Assembly (NCBI GenBank): GCA_904419315.1
Contig: CAJFQY010000007.1
Span: 1-64,000 of the forward strand
Source of the DNA: Zongyangia gallinarum
GTDB lineage: Bacteria; Bacillota; Clostridia; Oscillospirales; Ruminococcaceae
Direction of reading: 5' to 3'
DNA: 64,000 nucleotides
Shown piece after piece: positions 8,251-17,626 of the stretch; positions within the stretch are counted from its first letter, which is position 1, and every line of letters starts with the position of its first letter. The notes under the pieces are model-generated. The model did not search any database, had not been told where the DNA came from, and saw only the letters and a list, made by a program, of their open reading frames with translations. Position numbers and translations under genes: made by a program.

Positions 8251-8276
8251 AGGCCTGGGACAAATGTCCCGGGCCT
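8251..8276 (+). terminator. Terminator after the DUF3810 gene
   Basis: Eleven-base stem (8251-8261 with 8266-8276, one G-T pair) followed by TTTTT, 7 bases after the stop. Confidence 0.85.
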
Positions 8277-8288
8277 TTTTATGTAGCG

Positions 8289-9206
8289 TCAAAATGAATC
8301 CGCGAGAGAAACAGGGGGCATGGAACGATAAGCTCCCGGGTGCTGAACCACATATCCAGCGAAATTTTGCGCATAGCTGATGGCTGGGTGAAGGAAAGCG
8401 CGATCCTCCCAGGAGGATAAGCTGATCCGAGAGACAAAAGCGCCGATAAAGGAATCACCCGCCGCAGTCGTGTCCACGGCGGCAACCTTTTGGGCGGGCA
8501 GATGGTCAAACCCATATCGGTCACAGAGCAGAACGCCCTTATCCCCAAGGGTCACCAGGAAAAATTTCACTCCCGCATCAAAAAACGGAGCCATTTTACT
8601 GTATAGTAGCTGATAGTGATCGGTGACCGGAGCGCCGATCAGATAGGCAAGCTCCGTTTCATTGGGCACCAGGATATCGGTGCTTTTGAGCAGCGCATCG
8701 GGCAGATCTGTCACCGGTGCCGGATTGAGGACAGTGACCTTCCCACAGGCCTTGGCGTGCTCCAGAAAGAGGGTTGCAGCTTCCATATTGGTCTCCAGCT
8801 GGGTCACAGCGACGTCACACCCTTCAATGAGCGGATAGGACTTTTCTATTTCTGCAGCAGTTATGGCCTTATTGGCAGCCACATCTACCAGAAGCATGTT
8901 CCGCCCTTCTTGATCGGTGATAATGACGCAGGAACCGGTAGGAATTTCTGAGCCTTGGAAGGTACAGCTGTGGTCAATGCCTTCCTGTGACAGAAGGTCA
9001 ATAAGGGAGTTGCCATCAGGCCCCAATTTTCCCACGAAGGAAACCTGGCAGCCGGCCCGCCTGGCCGCAACAGCCTGATTAAAGCCTTTGCCACCAGGGG
9101 AGCTGGAACGTCCGGTGGGGACCACGCTTTCCCCCACCTGGGGGAGGGCGGAGACATAATAGGTGGTATCAATGTTGATGCTTCCCAGTACGCAAATTTT
9201 TCTCAT
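8289..9206 (-). CDS. rbsK: Ribokinase
   Basis: PfkB-family sugar kinase of 305 residues, assigned as ribokinase (ribose to ribose 5-phosphate). Motifs: N-terminal GSINIDT, the first PfkB signature GGKGFNQAVAARRAG, the ribokinase-type LNPAP and DILVPNETE, and the ATP/catalytic loop DTTAAGDSF. AGGA precedes the ATG. It lies 23 bases downstream of the dipeptidase gene on the same strand, so the two are probably co-transcribed; no ribose transporter or repressor is nearby. Specificity among PfkB sugars is inferred from the GGKGFNQ signature. Confidence 0.85.
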   Translation of the reverse strand: MRKICVLGSINIDTTYYVSALPQVGESVVPTGRSSSPGGKGFNQAVAARRAGCQVSFVGKLGPDGNSLIDLLSQEGIDHSCTFQGSEIPTGSCVIITDQEGRNMLLVDVAANKAITAAEIEKSYPLIEGCDVAVTQLETNMEAATLFLEHAKACGKVTVLNPAPVTDLPDALLKSTDILVPNETELAYLIGAPVTDHYQLLYSKMAPFFDAGVKFFLVTLGDKGVLLCDRYGFDHLPAQKVAAVDTTAAGDSFIGAFVSRISLSSWEDRAFLHPAISYAQNFAGYVVQHPGAYRSMPPVSLADSF

Positions 9207-9229
9207 ATTGTTTTCCTCTTTTAATAAAA

Positions 9230-10654
9230 TTACTGGGCGGTAAAATCAATGCCATCAAGGCGCAATAGAGCAATGGCGTAGATTTTGGCGGCATTGACCA
9301 GATCCTCTACGGCAATGGATTCATCAGGCTGATGCATACCGCCTCGGCCGGTCTCGGTAGGAAGCATGCTGTCGGGCCGTCCGGCACCGAATGCAACCGA
9401 ATTTGGCATCTCCCTGGCGTAGGTACCGCCGCCAATCACATAAGGAGCTAGGTTCTGGCCGGTCAGGTCATTGTAGGTTTCGGTGAGAAAGGCTACGGCA
9501 GGATGATCTGCGGGGACATACAGAGGTTTGCTTTCAAAGCAGTCGCCCATAGAAAATCCGTGTTCCTCACAGGTCTGGGATATTTTGTTCCGCAGCTGCT
9601 GGGAATCAGTGCTGATGCAGTAGCGGATATTGACATTGAGGACAATCCGACCCTCTTTAACGCTGAGCAGGCCGCCGATACAGGTGGTTTCCCCGGAAAT
9701 ATCGTCGCGGGATTTGATGGCAAGGCCTGCGCCGTCGGTAGTTTCCAATACCTTTACTACAAAAGCGAGAGCTTCCTTGTCGTCTCCTTCCACAAGGCCG
9801 CAGTCTACCACAGCCTTGCACAGCTTGTAGATGGCGTTGACAGAGCCTTCGGGAAATGCGGCGTGGGAGGGGATCCCCTTGGCGGAGATGGTGACGCCGT
9901 AAGGGCCTTCCGCGACAACCAGATCTCCTTTGCTATCCCCTAGCTTTTGCAGAACCTGGTCGATAGATTGGTTTTTGAGGGTGATTTTTGCATGGGCAGC
10001 TACAGCGTTGGAAACTTCGCCGCCGGAAAGTTCTCCGATTTTATCAGAAAGCTGAGGGCCGACCAAATCGGCCGATAGGATTCCCTTTTCTCCGTTACAG
10101 ACGGGAAACTCCGCATCCGGGACGAAGGAAAAGTCGGGAATTTTGCAGTGCTTTACATAATAAGCCATATCAGCGCTGCCGGTTTCCTCACTGCATCCCA
10201 TAATCAGCCGGACAGAATGGACCATGGGGACAGCCAGCTCATACAGACAACGCATGGCATAAAGGGCTGCTACCGCAGGCCCTTTGTCGTCGGCAACGCC
10301 GCGGCCGATGAGTTTACCATCCTTAAGGGTGCAGTGAAAGGGTTCATATTCCCAGTCGGGGCCAGCCGGAACCACATCCAGGTGGGTGAGAATGCCAAGC
10401 TCCCGCTGACCATTGCCCATGAGGATACTTCCAGCATAGTACTGGTGGTTCTGGGTGCGAAAGCCATAATCTTTTCCCATTTCCAGGGCGGCGTCCAATA
10501 CTCGCGCGGGCCCTTCTCCAAAAGGATGCTCCCCCTCGCTTTTTGTGGAAACACTTTCGATGGAGACCAACGTGTTGATGTCTCGGATCATCTGCTCTTT
10601 GTGGACATCGATCCAGTCAATAATGCTTTGTTTGAGTTCGTTGTCAACCTTCAT
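9230..10654 (-). CDS. pepV: Sapep/PepV-type M20 dipeptidase
   Basis: Cytosolic metallodipeptidase of peptidase family M20, 474 residues, the usual PepV length. Metal and catalytic elements occur in order: LTHLDVVPAG (His ligand and catalytic Asp), GVADDKGP (bridging Asp), SEETGS (general base and ligand Glu), VPDAEFPV (Asp), and GGMHQPDESI near the C-terminus (His). It would cleave dipeptides, including D-Ala-containing ones in the family. GGAGAAAGG lies upstream of the ATG. First gene of a likely pepV-rbsK pair; the mixed functions do not point to one pathway. Confidence 0.92.
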   Translation of the reverse strand: MKVDNELKQSIIDWIDVHKEQMIRDINTLVSIESVSTKSEGEHPFGEGPARVLDAALEMGKDYGFRTQNHQYYAGSILMGNGQRELGILTHLDVVPAGPDWEYEPFHCTLKDGKLIGRGVADDKGPAVAALYAMRCLYELAVPMVHSVRLIMGCSEETGSADMAYYVKHCKIPDFSFVPDAEFPVCNGEKGILSADLVGPQLSDKIGELSGGEVSNAVAAHAKITLKNQSIDQVLQKLGDSKGDLVVAEGPYGVTISAKGIPSHAAFPEGSVNAIYKLCKAVVDCGLVEGDDKEALAFVVKVLETTDGAGLAIKSRDDISGETTCIGGLLSVKEGRIVLNVNIRYCISTDSQQLRNKISQTCEEHGFSMGDCFESKPLYVPADHPAVAFLTETYNDLTGQNLAPYVIGGGTYAREMPNSVAFGAGRPDSMLPTETGRGGMHQPDESIAVEDLVNAAKIYAIALLRLDGIDFTAQ

Positions 10655-10800
10655 ATTGCTCAGCCTTTCTCCGCCGCAACGGTTATTTCATCATGTGGTG
10701 TTAGCGTAATCAAATGGAAAATGTATGATTATATGTTGTTCTATGAATCATCATTGACGGAATTTCCTATTTCAAACCTGGCCTGGATTTTTTAGCGTAG

Positions 10801-10840
10801 AAAAGACGGCCTGCGGAGAAGCATCCGCAGGCCGTCTTTT
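10801..10840. terminator. Bidirectional hairpin after the Gfo/Idh/MocA gene
   Basis: Seventeen-base perfect stem (10801-10817 with 10824-10840) with A and T flanks. It ends the leftward oxidoreductase transcript just upstream of the pepV promoter region. Confidence 0.85.
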
Positions 10841-10857
10841 AAAAGTTTGCTGCGAAC

Positions 10858-11994
10858 TCAGTCAATGCTAACCCAAGCGCCGCCTTTGGCGTCGGATTCG
10901 TAGGCGCGTTCCATGACCTTTTGAATGTATGCCCCTTCTTCCAAAGAGGGAGAGGGCTGGGTGCCGTCATCCACATGATAGAGGAAGGTGGCGAGGCAGT
11001 GAACGTGAGCCCTGATCCAGCCGACAGAGCACATAGCACCGGGGAATGCAGCTGCCGGAGGTGCGTACCGTTGGGTACATTCAATGCATTTAAATCCCCT
11101 TTCTCCGCCCAGAGGGGCGTCAGGGATGGTATTGTCGAAGAAATACAGATGATTGGGGTCAGCAATATCAAATTTAATGGCCCCTTTGACACCGTGAATT
11201 TCAAAGCGAAGGGAATCATCAAATCCGGTAGCCACCTTGGAAGCTTCAATGGTACCGTAGGCGCCATTTTTCATCTGACACATCATCAGCGCCAGGTCAT
11301 CATTGTCCACAGGAACCATGTTGCCATTGGCATCGGGACGTGCATCATAGAGCTTGTCAGTTTGGCACATGATTTTTTGGTAATCCCCCATGAGATAATA
11401 GCCAAGATCCAGGATATGGGAGCCTAGATCAAAGAGGACGCCGCCTCCTCCCAAAGCGCTTTGATGCCGCCAGCCGATTTTTTTGTTAGGGTTAACATTG
11501 CTGGCGTGGAGGAAAATCCCACGGAAGGAGGTGATTTTACCCAGCCGTCCCTCATCGATCAGCCGTTTGGCGTTCATGATCATGGGGTAGAAACGATTCT
11601 GCAATGCAATCTGGGCGGTGACATGATACTCTTTCGCAAGGGCAATCACTTCTTCTGCTTCGGCGTAGTTCATCACAAAGGGCTTGTCACAATAGACGTG
11701 TTTCCCTGCCTTGATGGCCTTAATCACCATGTCCTTGTGATAGACATTGGGTGTGCAGATATTGACAATTTGAATGTTGGGGTCATTAAAAATATCGTCT
11801 GCATTGGAGGTTGCATAAGAAAAGCCCAGCAAATCCTTGGCTTTTTCGGCCTTAGAAAGGGTTGTATTACACACGCCCACCAGTTTGATTTTAAAGGGCA
11901 TGTCCGGATAATAGAACGGGAGTGTCTGATAGCCATAGCAATGGGTTTTTCCCATGAAACCATAACCAATAACGCCCACACCGTATTCTTTCAT
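10858..11994 (-). CDS. Gfo/Idh/MocA family oxidoreductase
   Basis: NAD(P)-dependent sugar or polyol dehydrogenase-like protein of 378 residues. The N-terminal Rossmann fold shows GVGVIGYGFMGKTHCYGY. The family EKP-type motif is seen as CDKPFVMNYAEAEE, and the C-terminal alpha/beta domain has GGGGVLFDLGSHILDLGYYLMGD. Start MKEYGVG at 11994 is supported by GAGGTG 6 bases upstream. It faces away from the amidohydrolase gene at 12225 across a 230-base spacer. Substrate cannot be told from sequence; the family acts on inositols, hexoses and their derivatives. Confidence 0.88.
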   Translation of the reverse strand: MKEYGVGVIGYGFMGKTHCYGYQTLPFYYPDMPFKIKLVGVCNTTLSKAEKAKDLLGFSYATSNADDIFNDPNIQIVNICTPNVYHKDMVIKAIKAGKHVYCDKPFVMNYAEAEEVIALAKEYHVTAQIALQNRFYPMIMNAKRLIDEGRLGKITSFRGIFLHASNVNPNKKIGWRHQSALGGGGVLFDLGSHILDLGYYLMGDYQKIMCQTDKLYDARPDANGNMVPVDNDDLALMMCQMKNGAYGTIEASKVATGFDDSLRFEIHGVKGAIKFDIADPNHLYFFDNTIPDAPLGGERGFKCIECTQRYAPPAAAFPGAMCSVGWIRAHVHCLATFLYHVDDGTQPSPSLEEGAYIQKVMERAYESDAKGGAWVSID

Positions 11995-12224
11995 CAAAAT
12001 CACCTCTGTCAATAGATTTTGTCCGCAAGAAAAGACATTGTATTTATTTTACAATTTTTAATCCGGAGTTTCAACAAAATCCGGCTATTTGGAGATGCCA
12101 AAGAAATAGAAGGGTTTTTGGTAATGTTGAAAAGGGGGAGAGAAAGACGACGAAAAAGCGATTTTGTGATATAATAAATCGGTAATACGGTGAACTTCAG
12201 AAAATTTCGATAGGAGGAATATAT

Positions 12225-13031
12225 ATGCAAATTGATTTCCACACCCATTGCTTCCCCGATAAAATTGCAGAGCGGGCAGTAGGAAAGCTCTACTCCATCT
12301 GTGGGATTGTGCCCCAGACCAACGGCACTTATGACGACACCTGCCGCGCTATGAAGGAGTGGGGAACAGATATCGCCGTGCTCTTTAATATTGCGACCAA
12401 TGCCCATCAGCAGACATCGGTGAACAATTTTGCAGCCTCCCATAACAATGGCCCCACCAGGGCCTTCGGCTCAGTGCATCCCGAGGCGGAAAACGCATTG
12501 GAAGAGCTGGAGCGAATTAAAGAGTTAGGCCTCCGAGGAATAAAGCTTCATCCTGATTATCAGGAGTTTTTTGTGGAGGAAGAACGGATTTTTCCAATCT
12601 ACCAAAAATGCCAGGATCTAGGGCTGATGGTCGCTTTCCACGCCGGTTGGGATCCCCTGTCTCCGGAAGTGGTTCATACAACGCCGAAAGGCATGGTCAC
12701 TGTCTTGGATCATTTCCCAAATCTGACGGTGATTTTGGCCCATATGGGGGGATTTAATATGTGGGAGGACGTAGAAAAATACATGATCGGGCGCGGCAAT
12801 GTCTATCTCGACACCTCCCTTGCCATGGGAAATATGCCGAAGGAACAGTTTGTCCGGATGGTGAGAAATCATGGGGTAAAACGGATTCTGTTTGGAACTG
12901 ATTGCCCTTGGTCCGATGGAGCCGCCGCTGTGGAGTATGTGAAAGCTTCCGGCCTTACCGAAGATGAGCAGGCACTGATTTTCTACAAAAATGGTTGCGA
13001 ACTGCTGGGAATCCCAGGTGAAAATAGCTAA
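12225..13031 (+). CDS. Amidohydrolase family metal-dependent hydrolase
   Basis: TIM-barrel hydrolase of the amidohydrolase-2 type, 268 residues. Metal-site elements: IDFHTHCFP (HxH on strand 1), GIKLHPDYQEF, VAFHAG, ILAHMGG and the strand-8 Asp in LFGTDCPW. Such proteins hydrolyse or decarboxylate cyclic acids and lactones; the substrate is unknown. AGGAGG precedes ATG at 12225. It is divergent from the oxidoreductase at 10858-11994, which may hint at a shared sugar or lactone pathway, but that is only an inference from location. Confidence 0.85.
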   Translation: MQIDFHTHCFPDKIAERAVGKLYSICGIVPQTNGTYDDTCRAMKEWGTDIAVLFNIATNAHQQTSVNNFAASHNNGPTRAFGSVHPEAENALEELERIKELGLRGIKLHPDYQEFFVEEERIFPIYQKCQDLGLMVAFHAGWDPLSPEVVHTTPKGMVTVLDHFPNLTVILAHMGGFNMWEDVEKYMIGRGNVYLDTSLAMGNMPKEQFVRMVRNHGVKRILFGTDCPWSDGAAAVEYVKASGLTEDEQALIFYKNGCELLGIPGENS

Positions 13032-13165
13032 ATTCTCCACTATTTTTTCGTGAGGTAAAGAAAGAATTTTCCATTGGAATTTTTCCGCTTTTATGGTATG
13101 GTAAAGTTACCGTTGAAAAGCCCGGTAACAGGGAGAAATCCCCGGTAAAAGAGGAGGTTATTCCC

Positions 13166-13657
13166 ATGGAAACATCAAAAAATGATACCAAGGCTTTGCG
13201 GGAGCTGGTGGAGAAGCAGGAGGCTTTGCTTCGCTTTGACCATTTTTCCTATAAAGATGCCTGGAAATTGGGCGTTTTGATGGTCAATGAGGCCAGAGAG
13301 AAGAAACTGCCCATCGCCATTCGGATTACCGTCAACAATCTGGTTATATTCAGCCATGTGCTGGAGGGAGCTAATGCTCACAATGAACAGTGGCTCAACC
13401 GTAAGCACAATACCGTCTTTGTCCGCCAGGAAAGCAGCCTGCACCTGTTTACTGTGGCGGAGCTGGAGGGGAAGACACTGGAAAAAGACTGGTTGTTGGA
13501 TCCCATGGAGTATGCCCTTTGCGGCGGAGGATTCCCGTTGTATTTGAAAGGGACCGGTGTCATTGGCTCCATTTGCGTCTCCGGGCTGCCGCATGTGGAG
13601 GATCACATGTTTATCACCAGCTGTCTGGAAAAATTTCTTGGTATCGAAGTGAAATAA
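13166..13657 (+). CDS. UPF0303 / heme-degrading-domain (HbpS-like) protein
   Basis: 163-residue protein of the UPF0303 family, often labelled heme-degrading domain-containing protein because of likeness to HbpS/GlcG. Recognised by the N-terminal helix, IAIRITVNNLVIFSHVLEGAN, LNRKHNTVF, and the glycine-rich CGGGFPLYLKGTGVIGSICVSGL followed by DHMFI. GAGGAGG lies upstream of the ATG. Function is not established in most members. It is a single gene between the amidohydrolase and the TPP riboswitch. Confidence 0.82.
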   Translation: METSKNDTKALRELVEKQEALLRFDHFSYKDAWKLGVLMVNEAREKKLPIAIRITVNNLVIFSHVLEGANAHNEQWLNRKHNTVFVRQESSLHLFTVAELEGKTLEKDWLLDPMEYALCGGGFPLYLKGTGVIGSICVSGLPHVEDHMFITSCLEKFLGIEVK

Positions 13658-13697
13658 GCAAAAAGGGGGGAGCTTTATTCCCCCTTTATTCTTTTTA

Positions 13698-13726
13698 TTT
13701 ACAGAGTGGACCTCGAGTGTTATAAT
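13698..13726 (+). promoter_or_regulatory. Promoter of the thi operon
   Basis: TTTACA (13698-13703), 17 bases, TATAAT (13721-13726), placed to start transcription about 10 bases before the TPP aptamer. Confidence 0.75.
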
Positions 13727-13743
13727 AGGAAACAACAAAAGAA

Positions 13744-13872
13744 TACTCGTTTGCGGGGGAACCATTGCGGTTGAGAAGGTTAAAACCTGACCCTTTGAAC
13801 CTGTTAGTTAATACTGGCGTAGGGAAGCAAATCACAGATCCATAGGGCGCCGGCTTTGAGCAGGCGCCTTTT
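13744..13872 (+). promoter_or_regulatory. TPP riboswitch with terminator expression platform
   Basis: A thiamine pyrophosphate aptamer covers about 13750-13830, with conserved parts GGGGAACC, TTGAGA (usual CTGAGA), ACCCTTTGAACCTG and ATACTGGCGTAGGGA. It is followed by a stem (13845-13851 with 13863-13869) and a T6 tract, a transcription terminator expected to form when TPP is bound. The thiC start lies about 110 bases further on. The loop change CTGAGA to TTGAGA is unusual but the remainder is canonical. Confidence 0.95.
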
Positions 13873-13981
13873 TTAATTCTATTATTTATGCTGAAGCTTT
13901 CGTCTTATCAGGGCGGAACTTTGATACATATCCGCGTAGGAAGCGCACCAACACCGCGCGGGAAAGAAAGGAAGAGTCATT

Positions 13982-15283
13982 TTGAGTTACACAACACAGA
14001 TGAATGCTGCAAAACAGGGTATCATTACCAAAGAGATGCGGGCTGTTGCGGCAAAAGAAAAAATCAGTGAAGAAGCCCTCAGAGAAATGGTTGCAAAGGG
14101 TACGGTTGCAATCCCGGCGAACAAGAACCATACTTGCCTGGATCCCCATGGAATCGGCAAGGATTTGACGACGAAAATCAACGTCAACCTGGGAACTAGC
14201 CGCGATTGCCTGAACATGGATGTGGAGATGGAGAAGGTCAATGCCGCCGTCGCCATGGGCGCCGAGTCCATTATGGATCTGAGCTCCTTTGGAGACACTA
14301 AAAAGTTCCGCCGCGCCTTGACGGCCCAGTGCCCCGCCATCATCGGCACAGTTCCTATTTATGACGCCATTGTCTATTACAACAAAGATCTAGATAAGAT
14401 TACCACCCAGGAGTGGCTGGACATTGTCCAGATGCATGCGGAGGATGGCGTGGACTTTATGACCATCCACTGCGGGATCAATAAGTCAACTGCGCAGCGT
14501 TTCAAAGAGACCAAACGCCATATGAACATCGTATCCCGCGGCGGTTCCCTCATCTTCTCCTGGATGGAGATGACCGGCAATGAAAATCCTTTCTATGAGC
14601 ATTTTGACGATATTCTGGAAATCTGCCAGAAATATGATGTAACCTTGAGCCTGGGAGACGCCTGCCGGCCCGGATGCATTGAGGACTCCGGAGATATCTC
14701 GCAGATTGAGGAATTGGTGACATTGGGAGAGTTGACCCAGCGCGCTTGGGCCAAGGACGTCCAAGTTATGATCGAAGGCCCCGGCCATATGCCGCTGGAT
14801 CAAATTGAAGCCAATATGCGGATTCAGCAGACCATCTGCAAAGGAGCGCCCTTCTATGTCCTGGGCCCGCTGGTTACCGACGTGGCTCCTGGCTATGACC
14901 ACATTACCGCTGCCATTGGCGGCGCTATTGCGGCTACCTATGGCGCATCCTTCCTGTGCTACGTTACCCCGGCGGAGCATCTGCGGCTGCCTACCTTGGA
15001 CGACATGAAGGAGGGGATCATTGCTTCTAAAATTGCAGCCCATGCCGCTGATGTAGCCAAGGGGCTACCTGGCGCCAAAGACTGGGACTACAACATGTCC
15101 ACCGCCCGTAAGAATTTGGACTGGGAAGGAATGTTCAACCTGGCCATTGATCCGGAAAAGGCACGGCGTTACCGGGAAGAATCCACGCCGGAGCATTCCG
15201 ATACCTGCACCATGTGCGGAAAAATGTGCGCGGTGCGCAATATGAATAAAATTCTCGGCGGCAAAAATGTCGATGTCATCTAA
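13982..15283 (+). CDS. thiC: Phosphomethylpyrimidine synthase ThiC
   Basis: Radical-SAM enzyme that turns aminoimidazole ribotide into HMP phosphate for thiamine synthesis, 433 residues, the short clostridial form. Seen: VAIPANKNH, the substrate region GDACRPGCIEDSGD, EGPGHMPLDQIEANM, YVTPAEHLRLP and the C-terminal Fe-S cluster motif CTMCGKMC. That motif is C-x2-C-x3-C, one residue shorter than the C-x2-C-x4-C of E. coli ThiC. Start is TTG at 13982 with AAGGAAG upstream. First gene of the riboswitch-controlled thiC-thiM-thiE-thiD operon. Confidence 0.96.
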   Translation: MSYTTQMNAAKQGIITKEMRAVAAKEKISEEALREMVAKGTVAIPANKNHTCLDPHGIGKDLTTKINVNLGTSRDCLNMDVEMEKVNAAVAMGAESIMDLSSFGDTKKFRRALTAQCPAIIGTVPIYDAIVYYNKDLDKITTQEWLDIVQMHAEDGVDFMTIHCGINKSTAQRFKETKRHMNIVSRGGSLIFSWMEMTGNENPFYEHFDDILEICQKYDVTLSLGDACRPGCIEDSGDISQIEELVTLGELTQRAWAKDVQVMIEGPGHMPLDQIEANMRIQQTICKGAPFYVLGPLVTDVAPGYDHITAAIGGAIAATYGASFLCYVTPAEHLRLPTLDDMKEGIIASKIAAHAADVAKGLPGAKDWDYNMSTARKNLDWEGMFNLAIDPEKARRYREESTPEHSDTCTMCGKMCAVRNMNKILGGKNVDVI

Positions 15284-15296
15284 CCAGGAGAAAACC

Positions 15297-16106
15297 ATGC
15301 TGGAAGGTTATATACAGGCGGTGCGGCAGAAGCACCCCATAGTCCACTGTATTGCCAACTATGTGACGGCAACAGATTGCGCCAATGTGCTGCTGGCCAT
15401 CGGCGCATCCCCTATCATGGCTGATGCGCCGGAGGAAGCTGCGGAAATCACTGGAAGCAGCGACAGCCTGGTGCTCAATTTAGGAACCCCGAGCCCAGAT
15501 AGGTTTTCCGCCATGGAGTTGGCGGGAAAACGGGCCAATGAATTGGGACTTCCTGTTGTCTTAGATCCGGTGGGGGCTGGTGCCTCAGCATTTCGACAGG
15601 AGGGAATCGGACGGCTTCTAAGGAGCATTCGGGTTACCGCTATTCGGGGCAATGTCTCCGAAATTGCCGCTATGGCGGGAACAAAGACGGAATGGGCTGG
15701 GGTGGATGCTGCCATAACAGCACAGAGCCCCATAGAAACAAGAAATTTGGCCATGGATCTTGCCCGCCAGAGTGGGGCAGTCGTAGTTGTTACAGGGAAA
15801 AAAGACATCATTACTGATGGAAAGCGCTCCTTCACCATTGCTAATGGACATGCTATGATGGGCCAGGTCACCGGCTCCGGCTGTATGCTTTCCTGCCTCA
15901 TCGGTGCATTTTTAGGCGCAGATGGTTCCCATCCGCTGGAAGCGGTGGCGGCTGCGGTTGGAGCTTTCGATATCTGTGGAGAGCGGGCCTATGAAAAAGC
16001 GGCTCACGCAGGGCGCGGAACCGGAAGCTATCACTTGGCGCTGATCGATGAAGTGAGCCTGGTCAAGGACAGCGCAATGGGAGGTGTCCGGCTTGTCTGT
16101 GAATAG
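15297..16106 (+). CDS. thiM: Hydroxyethylthiazole kinase ThiM
   Basis: Kinase that phosphorylates the thiazole moiety of thiamine (salvage), 269 residues. Motifs: HCIANYVTATDCANVLLAIGASPIMADAPEE, VLDPVGAGAS and the C-terminal GQVTGSGCMLSC loop that forms the ATP/anion site. ATG at 15297 is preferred because AGGAG lies 6 bases upstream; an in-frame start at 15267 overlaps thiC and lacks a ribosome site. It starts 13 bases after thiC. The operon holds thiM and thiE/thiD but no thiG/thiS here, so thiazole may be salvaged or made elsewhere. Confidence 0.95.
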   Translation: MLEGYIQAVRQKHPIVHCIANYVTATDCANVLLAIGASPIMADAPEEAAEITGSSDSLVLNLGTPSPDRFSAMELAGKRANELGLPVVLDPVGAGASAFRQEGIGRLLRSIRVTAIRGNVSEIAAMAGTKTEWAGVDAAITAQSPIETRNLAMDLARQSGAVVVVTGKKDIITDGKRSFTIANGHAMMGQVTGSGCMLSCLIGAFLGADGSHPLEAVAAAVGAFDICGERAYEKAAHAGRGTGSYHLALIDEVSLVKDSAMGGVRLVCE

Positions 16107-16731
16107 GGATATAATGCGCCTTTATCTGGTGACCGACCGGTCGTGGCTACATGGCAGGACATTGGAATCCCAGGTGGAAGAGGCCATTCTTGGCGGCGTG
16201 ACCCTGGTACAGTTACGTGAAAAGCATACAACTGGCGAAGAACTCTTGGCTTTGGCACAGCGGGTCAAAAAGGTGACGGATCGATATAACGTGCCGCTGA
16301 TTATCAATGATTATGTAGACATTGCACTGCAGATAGACGCCGCAGGGGTACACTTAGGCCAAAGCGATGATGATATTCGCATGGTTCGAGAAAAGCTGGG
16401 AATGAATAAAATCATCGGGGCGTCCGCCCACAATGTGGAGGAAGCTCTGGCTGCGTATGCAGCGGGAGCGGATTATCTAGGTTCTGGTGCCGCCTTTGGC
16501 TCCTCTACCAAGGGGGACGCAGGGAAAATCTCCCTGGAGACACTGACCAAGGTGGCAAAATGTGTTCCCATTCCTGTAGTGGCCATCGGCGGCATCGACG
16601 AGGATAACGCTGCAGCCCTTCGGGGGAGAAATCTTGCCGGCATCGCGGTGGTGTCTGCCATTCTGGCCCAGCCCGATGTTAGGAAGGCCGCGCAGATGAT
16701 GCGGATACAAGCAGACGAAATTTCAAAATAA
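16093..16731 (+). CDS. thiE: Thiamine phosphate synthase ThiE
   Basis: TIM-barrel enzyme that joins HMP-PP and thiazole phosphate to thiamine phosphate, about 212 residues. Motifs: YLVTDRSWL, VQLREKHTTGEEL, IINDYVDIAL, GVHLGQSDDD and GSGAAFGSSTKGDA (diphosphate loop). The start is probably TTG at 16093, 6 bases after GGGAGGTG; ATG at 16114 is a shorter alternative. It overlaps the end of thiM by 14 bases, so translation is likely coupled. Confidence 0.94.
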   Translation: MSVNRDIMRLYLVTDRSWLHGRTLESQVEEAILGGVTLVQLREKHTTGEELLALAQRVKKVTDRYNVPLIINDYVDIALQIDAAGVHLGQSDDDIRMVREKLGMNKIIGASAHNVEEALAAYAAGADYLGSGAAFGSSTKGDAGKISLETLTKVAKCVPIPVVAIGGIDEDNAAALRGRNLAGIAVVSAILAQPDVRKAAQMMRIQADEISK

Positions 16732-16745
16732 GGAGTTATGACTTC

Positions 16746-17522
16746 ATGAATACAGCACTGACCATTGCGGGTACTGATCCTAGCGGTGGAGCAGGAATGC
16801 AAGCGGATCTGAAAACTTTTACGGCGCTCAAGGTATATGGCATGTGTGCCATCACGGCGGTGCTGGCCCAGAATACCTGTGGCGTTCGGCTGATTGAAAA
16901 TGTAAGCATTCCTATGGTGGAGGCGCAGTTGGACTGCGTTTTTGAGGATATCTTTCCCGACGCGGTCAAGATCGGCATGGTATCCAGTATTCCGATTATT
17001 GATGCAATTGCGGGAAAACTCAGGCAGTATCAAGCAAAAAACGTAGTATTGGATACAGTGATGGTGTCCACCAGTGGCCACCGGCTGATTGATAAGGACG
17101 CCCAAAACGCACTGATCACAAAATTAATGCCATTGTCCGATATTATTACCCCCAATCTGCCGGAAGCGGAGGTCCTATGCGGCTTTTCTATCTCAAACAA
17201 AGAAGAACAGGTGAAAGCTGCCCAGAAAATTGCCGAGTCTTACGACGGGTATATTATGATTAAGGGCGGACACTTTGACGGCGGAGACGATCTGCTCTAC
17301 AAGGACGGACAGGTACGTTGGTATCCAACCAAGAGGGTGGATACCCATAATACCCATGGTACCGGTTGCACCCTTTCCTCCGCGATTGCGGCATATCTTG
17401 CCAAGGGAGAACCTATGGAGGATGCGGTGGCCAAAGCAAAGGAATATATTACAGGAGCGCTGGCTTCCGGACTGGATCTTGGAAAGGGCAATGGGCCGGT
17501 TGACCACTGTTTTGCCCTATAG
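16746..17522 (+). CDS. thiD: Hydroxymethylpyrimidine/phosphomethylpyrimidine kinase ThiD
   Basis: Kinase making HMP-PP from HMP or HMP-P, 258 residues. Family signature TIAGTDPSGGAGMQADLKTF at the N-terminus, VLDTVMVSTSGHRL in the middle, and the ATP-site loop DTHNTHGTGCTLSSAIAA. AAGGAG precedes ATG at 16746. Last gene of the thi operon, 14 bases after thiE. A hairpin terminator follows about 100 bases downstream. Confidence 0.95.
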   Translation: MNTALTIAGTDPSGGAGMQADLKTFTALKVYGMCAITAVLAQNTCGVRLIENVSIPMVEAQLDCVFEDIFPDAVKIGMVSSIPIIDAIAGKLRQYQAKNVVLDTVMVSTSGHRLIDKDAQNALITKLMPLSDIITPNLPEAEVLCGFSISNKEEQVKAAQKIAESYDGYIMIKGGHFDGGDDLLYKDGQVRWYPTKRVDTHNTHGTGCTLSSAIAAYLAKGEPMEDAVAKAKEYITGALASGLDLGKGNGPVDHCFAL

Positions 17523-17626
17523 TCTTTGGAAGGAAAGGATGCTAGAGGTCTCCCATGACCGAGTCTAGGAAAGATTTGTATGGACCTTTGATTCATAGAA
17601 AAACGGTGTTCTTTCGGTTATGCGCA

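Noticed and set aside
10655..10800. Strong promoter for pepV
   Set aside because: A TATAAT is present on the minus strand near 10730 but no acceptable -35 at 16-18 bases, so it was not listed.
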